64,000 nt of DNA from Bromus sterilis (lineage: Eukaryota; Streptophyta; Magnoliopsida; Poales; Poaceae). Location of the stretch: NCBI GenBank assembly GCA_950022295.1, contig OX465599.1, positions 276,789,501 to 276,853,500 of the forward strand. Direction: 5' to 3'. Under the pieces are notes generated by a model. The model saw nothing but the letters and a program-made list of their open reading frames with translations. It searched no databases and was not told where the DNA came from. Within the stretch, counting starts at the first letter, position 1. Each line of letters starts with the position of its first letter. The translations under genes were made by a program, and so were the position numbers. Positions 56,411 through 64,000 of the stretch are shown here, piece after piece.

Positions 56411-56714
56411 GGCTTCCTTTGGTTTGGAGGAATATCATAGAATTTTGTAGGATAGGATTCTTATAGGATTTTTTCCTTTAGAGCCCTTTGGTTCATAGGA
56501 ATGCATTCCTATTCCTACATAGGATTGGTTCCTATCCTTCACATTTCAAAGGAAAATAAAAATGAGCCTAGACTCAATGGGAAAATTCCTTTGGTGTGAA
56601 CCAAATGACATCTCTTTTCCTATCCCTACTCATAGGATTGGAGATACATGTCATCTCATTTTCTAAAAATTTCCTATTCCTATGATAATCCTATCCTATG
56701 AACCAAAGAAGGCC
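56411..56714. mobile_element. MITE, about 304 bp, in the putative first intron
   Basis: Inverted ends GGCTTCCTTTGGTTTGGAGG and, read from the other end, GGCCTTCTTTGGTTCATAGG, with an internal second GAGCCCTTTGGTTCATAGGA copy at about 56,482. It is AT-rich and full of CCTATCC/TAGGATAG. I cannot see a clear target duplication. It is similar to Tourist-like grass MITEs with a CTTTGGTTCATAGG tip; the superfamily is uncertain. Confidence 0.6.
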
Positions 56715-57944
56715 GAATGGTGAGGATGTTGAGAAATGTTGCTGAACTGAAATGTGGAGGGCTGTGTGAACGCAGATGACGGGTGGAGTCGTGTACATTT
56801 TGGCAATCAAGCTTAATGATGCGTTAAAAATTATACGTGTGACGCGGTGAGATATACATGAGTTGAATCCTATATTAGTTTTATTGGTAGCAGAGACAGT
56901 TAGATTATAAAATCATCTATGTCGAGACAAACACACCACCATTTTCCTGAGATTGGTTGGAAGTGCTGGCAGGCAATCATCCACGAGGTAATGCCTGCCC
57001 CAGAGTGACATCCCACTGAATAAAAATTATGAAATGTTGATTAATATACATATTGTTGATGCCTATGGCAGGGACCTCTGCCCATTTAAACTAAGTGATA
57101 GCAGCCGTCGCAGGTGGAGAAACTGATAAGTGACAGCACTTTAAAAAGTAGTTAATGTTATGGTGGACCTTAGCATTTGTATATTCGGTTGTAAGCTTAA
57201 GTTAGTTGCTTTCAGCCTGCTGTAAGAGTTAGGCATGTTTCTCTGATTAGAACTCCATGCATGTTCTCAGCACAAACAGACTACTCTAGAAGTCTAGATC
57301 ACACCAGCAATTATGCTCTTCCATGCAAAAGAGAAGATTAAGCAGTTGGTTGCATGTGTGGATCAATGCAGTGAGCTTTTTCGCAAAAAAAGAAGTGAGA
57401 ACTGTTCCTTCGTGTGAAAGTAGGATTTGCACCATTTTGAATTTGAAGCAAGGAAAAAAGTGTGAAAGTTTTTATTCTCACTAGCATAATAGTACTTCCT
57501 CATACTTGATGAATGAATATAACGAAATCCCAATTAATCGACCTGTTGGACTGAAAAGGGTGAATTGGCCACAGTTTTCTTTTCCTTGAAAATCCTTGAA
57601 AGGGCGGGGGCTCTGCAGTTCACCATAGAAGAAGCAGAGTTGTCCAGTTAATTAAGGTAATATTGGGATCAAACCACCTAGCTAACCTAGGTTTGAGACC
57701 CACAGACTGACATCTCAACGAACACGATGGTTCACAGTAATTGATTGATAGCGTAGAAGAGCTCATTCAGTATAGACGTATAGTTCTCTTTGTGGTGACC
57801 ATAAGTGTCGTTCTTTCTCTCCAGGATATGATGGCGGCTGTTTAAGGTTGATGAAATGCTTGTGTGGATATCATAAGTGCAAACGTATTTATTGAACTGA
57901 CAGCGGCGAGGCAGATATATTCTGGGAATATAACTATATAAGTA

Positions 57945-60254
57945 ATGGGTTGTTGTTCTATCTTCTGCTATAAAAGAGGAGGGGCAATACGCCAGCAAAT
58001 TTCTACGCATGATGAAGGTAGATATCTCTTACACAGTCTGTTCTACACTCGTGGACTATGATATGTCACCTTCTTCATATTACCATATTTAAATATTTAA
58101 CCTAATTTGTACAGACCTCCCTGGTGGTATTAATACAATAAGATACACTTATAGGGAGCTAGCAAGGGCAACAGAAAATTTTAACCCATCGAACAAGATT
58201 GGTGAGGGGGGTTTTGGATCTGTATATAAGGTAATGTGCATAACCTTCAACTAACAAGACAATGAAATTCTAATGGAATAAATGTACATGTTTAAAGTTC
58301 GATGACATGGTGTAGGGGCGGCTAAAGAATGGAAAAATTATTGCTGTCAAGGTGTTATCTGTAGAATCAAGACAAGGACTAAAGGAGTTTCTGAATGAGC
58401 TTATGTCAATTTCAAACATATCTCATGGCAATCTTGTCAGCCTTTATGGCTATTGTGTGGAAGGAAACCAGAGGATCCTTGTCTACAATTATCTTGAGAA
58501 TAATAGCCTTGCACAAACACTTCTAGGTAATTCTTGGTTATTCAAATCCTTTCATCATACTGTCCTTCAAAACTTCTACGTACATATTTGCTAAAAAGGT
58601 TCTAATGTTCCTTAGCTTTTCTCTCTTTATTTCTTATTAGGTTCTGGCCGCAGCAACATCCAGTTCAATTGGAGTAGTAGAGTAAATATTTGTCTTGGTA
58701 TTGCCCGAGGATTAGCATACCTCCATGATGATGTCAATCCCCACATTGTTCATCGGGATATCAAAGCAAGCAATATACTTCTTGATAAGGATCTCACCCC
58801 CAAAATTTCTGATTTTGGTCTAGCAAAGCTACTACCTCCAAATGTGTCACATATTAGCACACGGGTTGCAGGAACATTGTAAGTTAATTTTGAACCTGGA
58901 AGTATCATCTGCAGTGCATGTTTACTAGTTTCTTTGTTTTGTATTGTGTGCGTTCAGAAGCTACTGCATATAATTGGCATTTTAAGTTTGCTGGTTTAAT
59001 TTAATACACCCCAGAAACCACACCGCCTGTTTTATAGTAGAAGTTAAGGCAGATGCAATTGAAATACCAAATAATGACGGTTATTCATAAGTGATCATTA
59101 TGGCCTGATAAACTTTCGGCATTAGTTAATCAGTTTTACTTCACAGAGGTTACTTGGCTCCTGAGTATGCCATTCGAGGACAAGTGACACGGAAGTCAGA
59201 TGTTTATAGTTTTGGTGTTTTGCTTCTGGAAATAGTCAGCGGGAGATCCAACACCAATTCAAGATTACCCTATGAAGACCAGATACTTCTTGAAAAGGTT
59301 AGACAAAAACGAGTACCATATTTCCTTTTCTCTTTCCATTCCTTATGGTAAGAAGTAAAACTACTACAGTATATTTTACCATAATAAATGAATTAGTTTT
59401 TAGTCAAAGTTCTTTACAATATGAGGTTGATGGTTGTTACTGGCACGCCATAAATTATGAGTGCCTAAAATCAGTCTTGACTTCTGGTAAGAAAACTAGT
59501 GCAGATGCATGCAACTCTTGCATTTCAGAATGTTAGCCATGTCCATTTTTCACTTACTCCCTCCGATCCATAATAAATGTCGCTCATCTAGTACAAAGTT
59601 TGTACTAGCTTAGTACAAAATGAGCGACACTTATTATGGATTGGAGGGAGTATTAAATTAGTAGTACAATATAAAAAATTATTACAATTACCATGCACAT
59701 TAATTTTAGTTACTTGTTGGCAAGCACATTAGCTTCTTTCTTGTCTCTACATGAATGCATAATTTGTGTAAAAATTCCTCGCATGATTGGAGCAAATCTT
59801 CTAACTCATGGACTTTTGTTCTTTGCTGCTACAGTTCCCAGAGGTTACCAATGGGGTTCTCCTCTTGCAAACATGGATGTATTATGAGCAGGGAGATTTG
59901 GTGAAAATCATAGACAGTTCTTTGGGTGATGATTTGGATGTTGAACAAGCCTGCAGGTTCCTGAAAGTTGGACTCCTGTGTACACAAGATGTCACAAGAC
60001 ATCGACCCACTATGTCAACTGTCATCACCATGCTAACGGGTGAAAAGGAAATTGAATCAGAGAAGATCAGCAAACCCGCTACAATTAGCGACTTTATGGA
60101 CCTTAAGATCAGGAGCATGAGGAGAGAAAACAACATAGCTCTCGCTTCATCCTCCACATTGTTATCCACCATCATGGCACACTCTTCTCCTTTGTCGTCG
60201 CAAGAGACGACACAAGCCTCCATAACGTTCACCGAAATATCAGATCGCGAGTGA
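57945..60254 (+). CDS. Receptor-like cytoplasmic serine/threonine kinase (CRPK1-like), six exons
   Basis: Exons: 57,945-58,017, 58,115-58,230, 58,316-58,526, 58,641-58,878, 59,147-59,297 and 59,835-60,254 (phases 1, 0, 1, 2, 0), 402 residues. No signal peptide or membrane segment; the N-terminus MGCCSIFC suggests N-myristoylation and palmitoylation, so the plasma membrane is likely. Kinase motifs: GEGGFGSVYK (54-63), lysine 75 in IIAVKV, glutamate 91, HRD 171-173 with lysine 175, DFG 191-193, then GYLAPEY and DVYSFGVLLLEI. It is an RD kinase. Arabidopsis CRPK1 (At1g16670) is 390 residues and acts in cold signalling at the membrane; the present protein would be 390 without 12 extra residues at the start of exon 6. 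Every splice site is GT-AG and frame-consistent, but exon 6 may use a substitute acceptor. Gene name not assigned; role inferred only from the family. Confidence 0.9.
59557..59650. mobile_element. Stowaway MITE (94 bp) in the last kinase intron
   Basis: Ends CTCCCTCCGATCCATAATAA and, inverted, CTCCCTCCAATCCATAATAA, flanked by TA target duplications (59,555-59,556 and 59,651-59,652). It is almost a perfect long hairpin. It lies 184 bp before the start of exon 6. Confidence 0.92.
59869..59870 (+). other. Suspected lost splice acceptor (AA for AG) of the last kinase intron
   Basis: CCTCTTGCAA stands before ACATGG at 59,871. In the kinase family the protein runs from LLEK or LLER directly to TW, so the expected acceptor is TTGCAG followed by ACATGG. 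Both 59,835 and 59,871 are in phase 0, so use of the upstream AG gives 12 extra residues without a frame change. Confidence 0.5.
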
Positions 60255-60600
60255 CCTGAAGTTGGTTGCATATGTGAAGACCATGTAGAGAAGTAGCATA
60301 GCCAGATACGGAGTACCTTTTTCCAGAAAATTTCTTGCTAGTGTATAGATTCACTTTGTTTATTATATAGTGTAAACAGCATTGCTGGGTCAAAGAAGGT
60401 CATGAAGTTACTTGTGTGTGTACAATACTAGATTGATGGCACAATGTCATTGTATTCTGTACATGTACATCCAGTCTGTTGTTTGTGTTTGAATGGAAAA
60501 TACAAGTTTGAGATCATATGAGTACATAGCCTGGACGTGCCAAAATCGACGAACTGGTTTTGGGCACACTTGACTTACAACTAATAAATGGTTAACATTA
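60255..60600 (+). terminator. Kinase 3' untranslated region and candidate poly(A) signal
   Basis: After the TGA at 60,252-60,254 the sequence is non-coding. AATAAA at 60,583-60,588 is the clearest candidate signal; an earlier TTTATTATATA at 60,358-60,368 is another. Confidence 0.4.
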
Positions 60601-62235
60601 CAAGGCCTGTTCCTCAGACATTACCATGCAAATGCTAAGATGAAAAACACATCTTGTGACGATGATCGGTTCCAATCATCTCCTTTTTCCTGTGCACTAT
60701 TACATCTGCTATCATCTTCAGTGTAATTTGGATAATTCAGGGACTGATCTGATGTGTTGTCTTTGTCTCAGCAGCCCTCCAACAGCCTAGCAGGTGTTCT
60801 ACCAAGCAAGCAGCTGCCATACATGATGTCTCATCAGTCATCACCATAATGCAAAGGAGCTCCCTGTAGAAGAAGGGACCAAGCCAGGTGCTCCTCCTCC
60901 CAGTGATGAGGTGATCTCCAACATGGCCACAGGCCATGGCAGTGTCCTCCTCCCCTCTGCCCTCACCATCACCATCACTATACCCTTCCTTTTTCTTTCT
61001 CTCCTGTGGACAGGCCCCATTGGCAGCTCTCCTTGTAAAGGTGCATCTTTAGTAGTAGCACTGCAGTGCTGCCATTGGCGTGGTCCATGGTTGGTCCATG
61101 GACATGCATGCAGAAATGGCTGGCTGTGATCAGGAATTGGCACGTGAGTGAGGAGATGGTCCAGTGGGCCTGGCATTGGTGTGCATGGCGATCATCTACT
61201 GACTAATCAGTGTTTTTTGGGTTGATGGGTTTAGATAGTGCTGCTTAGCTAAGCAGTGCGATGGAGTTGTATGGGTGACCGTACCATCTTCTCCTGAAGG
61301 TGCTGGAAGCAACATGGATGCAGCTCTCTTTGGTTTCTGGCCATGCATGATAAAACTGATAGTACACTACCTAATTTTTTTTCTGAATCTGATGTATATA
61401 GATGCTGTGTTTGTTCACTCATTTCAATCCATATGAATGTAGTTCAAATTGAAATATCCAAAACATCTTAGTTCGCTCTTTTTCTGAATGCATGAATTAC
61501 CGACAAAATGATTTAATCCGCAGGGCAAGGAGTGTCCATTCCAATCCAGGACAAGCAGATTTGTCCATGTCACCCAAACAGTTTATGATTTTGGTTAGCT
61601 GTGGACAGCGGTGCACTACTCATATGAAAAATATTTTGCTTTTCAGTTGGACCAAAAAATCTCAGCGTGGGCATGTATTTGAGATTATAATATACTCCTA
61701 TATACTAACCACAACAATAGAGAATATATTCACTTTGATTCAGGTTTGACTATGTCTTGATCTATGTGAGAGAGCAAAAGCCATGCTTTCTGTCTTGGCT
61801 TTGAGTGAGTAGTCAATTAACTAATCTCCTTTTAATTTAAAAACCTTGATAAAATCAGATCATTGATTCTGTCGTCGATTACTAGTGATTGCATCCATTG
61901 CGCGCGGCACCCCTCAATGATGGTGTGTTGCGAATTTGATCGATTAAGAAAACCATCTACAACACTAAATGGAGGATATGCGCATACAACTTGAAATTCC
62001 TAATAGCATAATCATACTAATGTTACTAGTTTTTTTCTTTGTGGGGAAGAACTTGTATGTATGCATCACACGCTTGTGTGAAATTGACCTGGTTTTGTCA
62101 AAAAACAAAACTTGGTTAATTCATTGCCATTTGAGAGTTCATCTTTAAATATAGGAGCTGGTACGTGATATAGAGAGACCAAAATATATAAATCATTCAT
62201 TGATGATTTCACATGTGAAACCTACTTTTTTTGTT
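60601..62235. other. Intergenic region, no gene recognised
   Basis: No coding motif. A perfect 16-bp palindrome CTGCTTAGCTAAGCAG lies at 61,241-61,256. A repeated TGGTCCATGGTTGGTCCATGG motif lies at about 61,082-61,101. The stretch 60,770-61,180 is less AT-rich and might be transcribed, but I see nothing that decides this. Confidence 0.5.
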
Positions 62236-62282
62236 CAAAAATTTAAACTAAAATCACGTCACTTATTTATGAACGGAGAGAG
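62236..62282. mobile_element. Half of a Stowaway-type MITE
   Basis: TCACGTCACTTATTTATGAA followed by CGGAGAGAG and TA is one end of a typical Stowaway MITE; the other half cannot be found upstream, where the sequence stops matching near TTTTTGTTCAAA. Confidence 0.45.
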
Positions 62283-62284
62283 TA

Positions 62285-63430
62285 CCAGTCTACAGGCTTT
62301 AAATCAAATAGTAGTTCAAATGGGGAAAGTTAATACAAATCAAATGCCAATGAGTTTTTTTTTTTGCGGGAAAAATGTCACTGAGTTGAAATAAGGTTAA
62401 CAAGTGAAAAATAGCTTGTGACCTTGTGTTCATTGCATTCATATATGTTTTACTTTGGTCAGCTATAAGAGCTTTATTCTGATGTAGAAGACCCTCAGAA
62501 GAAGTATATTTTCATTGCAACTCCTTTAGAGGGCAGTGACACATATGTTTAAACTGGAGTGATTAGTATATATGTTATGATCTCATTGACCATTTTCTTA
62601 GAACCTCAAAGTTCAAATTAACCCAACTCTTAAAAAACTAAAGCTTTTGCATGTCTATGCACTCCAAATATTCCCAACGTTTTAGACCTACGTACTGTAG
62701 ATTCAGCTTGCTATACAGAGACTTACCAGAAATTGGGGGAGCATGAGCATGAGCATATGATAAGCACAATATAGAGAAACAACATGTTCCAAAAGGGAAA
62801 ATAACTGCGCTTGGAAATTAAAACGAACGAGTGAAAGGGCAAACTCTCTTGCATACTAGATTACTAGTACATTTCTTGGTCACATGATATATGTACAGTG
62901 GCTACTGAACGTTGCTCCCTCTTAATTGTTTGTATCTAGTCCGCAAATTAATCCTATGTACATGCCACTTTCATAGATGAAAAACTAAGTTAGAAACTGG
63001 ATGAAGTGGTATGATCGATACATGATTGTAACTTCAGAAACAAAGCAAATCAAAGTTACATCAGATTGCTCAACGGATACATGCATGTAGATGAGAGGAC
63101 TGAATCAAAAGGGGAGGACACAGAAAGATACAGATCATGGAAGGAAATTACCAAATCACGGTTGGGTTCAAGCATTGCATCGAATCAAGAAGAGGCACAA
63201 AAAAGGTAACATTTCAAGCATCATTAATGTGATAGCATTGATCCCCAACCGAACAATATATAAATTCACAAGTGACTTCCCTGGTTTCTACGAACCATGC
63301 TAATTAAACTTAGGGAGGGGAAGGTTTGAAGATGAATTCACCTTCCACGGACCTGCAACTGCGGGAACATCAAGATAATGATGAACAAGATGTACTCAAC
63401 ATAATCAAATGAAGAATGAAAGAGTGGAAT
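62285..63430. other. Intergenic region between the MITE remnant and MIR160
   Basis: AT-rich, no coding or RNA-gene motif seen. The part close to 63,430 may be the 3' end of the MIR160 primary transcript, but its end cannot be placed. Confidence 0.45.
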
Positions 63431-63445
63431 AGAAGACCACATATG

Positions 63446-63466
63446 CATGCTTGGCCCCTTGCACGC
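63446..63466 (-). ncRNA. miR160* (3p) strand
   Basis: 21 nt, minus strand: GCGTGCAAGGGGC followed by CAAGCATG. It matches the typical miR160 star, which differs by one base. Confidence 0.88.
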
Positions 63467-63509
63467 CACCCACAGCAGGCAACCACATCCATGGGTTGGG
63501 CTACATGTG

Positions 63510-63530
63510 TGGCATACAGGGAGCCAGGCA
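63510..63530 (-). ncRNA. miR160: Mature miR160 (5p)
   Basis: 21 nt, minus strand: TGCCTGGCTCC then CTGTATGCCA. It is identical to the miR160 sequence known in most land plants and begins with T (U), as AGO1-loaded plant microRNAs do. Confidence 0.95.
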
Positions 63531-63850
63531 CAGCACAATCTTGACTAGATCGATCATCAAACCTCTCCTCCAAATAGTGATCAGAAAGAAAGATCAAGGA
63601 AACCAAAGCGATGTTCATATGTTTGTTTCTCTCTCTCCCTCCGTACCTCTCGAGAGTTTGCAGTGACTATAGTGGGAGAAACAAAGCTAAAAGATCTTGA
63701 TGGACATGCCCAAGGCACATGAAGCAAAGACAAGGGAGGCAACCACGGCTGCTACTGGAGAGAGAAAGAGAAAGATAGGTTAATGTGGGGAGCAAGTGGA
63801 GAACAGTGCGCTAGTCTGAAGGATGGTGGTAGGAGCGAGGAGGAGAGGCT

Positions 63851-63860
63851 GGATTTATAG
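63851..63860 (-). promoter_or_regulatory. TATA box of the MIR160 gene
   Basis: CTATAAATCC on the minus strand. A CT-rich start region follows at about 63,815-63,835, which puts transcription start there, about 285 bp before the hairpin. No auxin response TGTCTC element was noticed in the 140 bp upstream to the window edge. Confidence 0.65.
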
Positions 63861-64000
63861 AGAGGGAGGCGGCGAGGTTGCTCCCTTTGCCACAACGACT
63901 CCATTGCTAGCCTTGCCTGCTCTCCTGTCTGCTTGGTGCTGCTTCTCACCATAAAGTGAGTAAAGCAAAGAGCAAAAGACATGGAGCACAAGGACACCAG

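Larger units (their letters stand above)
63436..63540 (-). ncRNA. MIR160: MIR160 microRNA precursor hairpin
   Basis: On the minus strand the 5' arm carries the exact mature miR160 sequence and the 3' arm carries the usual star GCGTGCAAGG...CCAAGCATG with one G in place of the common A. The loop between them is 43 bases. The arms pair with the standard miR160 bulge pattern. miR160 is conserved across land plants and directs cleavage of mRNAs of the auxin response factors ARF10, ARF16 and ARF17. A TATA box lies 320 bp upstream on the same strand. The conserved mature and star, correctly spaced on opposite arms, make this call strong. Copy letter not assigned. Confidence 0.95.

Noticed and set aside
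59154..59351. Kinase exon 5 extended through 59,351
   Set aside because: The extra residues after LLEK (VRQKRVPYFLF...) have no family counterpart, and a good GT donor lies at 59,298.
60911..61176. Candidate second microRNA or small protein near 60.9-61.2 kb
   Set aside because: No known mature microRNA sequence is present, and the two short overlapping frames have no domain.

Overview
The window looks like a Triticeae chromosome (wheat, Aegilops or barley type). It is about 53.7 kb of nested LTR retrotransposons, ending sharply at 53,676, followed by about 10 kb of low-copy DNA with one six-exon receptor-like cytoplasmic kinase gene and one MIR160 microRNA gene. The grass evidence is an Angela/BARE-type Copia element, Athila-like elements of the Sabrina/WHAM type with tRNA-Asp primer sites and TGATACGTCC tips, Stowaway MITEs, and the kinase and microRNA themselves. 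Family names are recognition from memory, not searches. REPEAT NEST. The oldest visible layer is H, a Sabrina-like LTR remnant (53,160-53,676, minus). C, an Athila-like element with gag, protease, RT and integrase (minus), inserted into H; its pieces are 13,728-14,274, 26,707-31,109 and 52,491-53,159. Three elements sit inside C. F (10,352-13,727, minus, Sabrina-like, gag only) is in C integrase, D (14,275-26,706, minus, Copia) is in C integrase, and B (31,110-52,490, minus, Sabrina-like, gag but no pol) is in the C 5' LTR. F was hit by A (2,251-10,351, plus, Tat-lineage Gypsy), which was itself hit by a minus-strand LTR (1-2,250) running off the left edge. D carries a 4.3-kb solo LTR-like unit (19,644-23,961, TSD AAGTT). 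B carries a related 3.9-kb unit (48,058-51,910, TSD CCCAT) and a complete Tat-lineage Gypsy element E (32,407-41,536, TSD GGGGG, two 438-bp LTRs). All retroelement coding regions have stops or frameshifts, so none looks able to move by itself. SHARED PATTERNS. A and E both have two RNase H regions, an antisense ORF between pol and the 3' LTR, and tandem units in that region pairing a short hairpin with a copy of a motif resembling their polypurine tract. B and F also carry two internal copies of the B polypurine-tract motif. B and F keep gag, tRNA-Asp primer site and the TGATACGTCC tip but B has no pol, whereas C has the same signals plus pol; this suggests a non-autonomous/autonomous pair. 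GENIC RIGHT END. The kinase gene (57,945-60,254, plus) encodes a predicted 402-residue RD-type kinase with an MGCC N-terminus, resembling the CRPK1 group. Its last intron appears to have lost its usual acceptor (AA in place of AG at 59,869-59,870), which would add 12 residues. MIR160 lies on the minus strand at 63,436-63,540 with a TATA box at 63,851-63,860.
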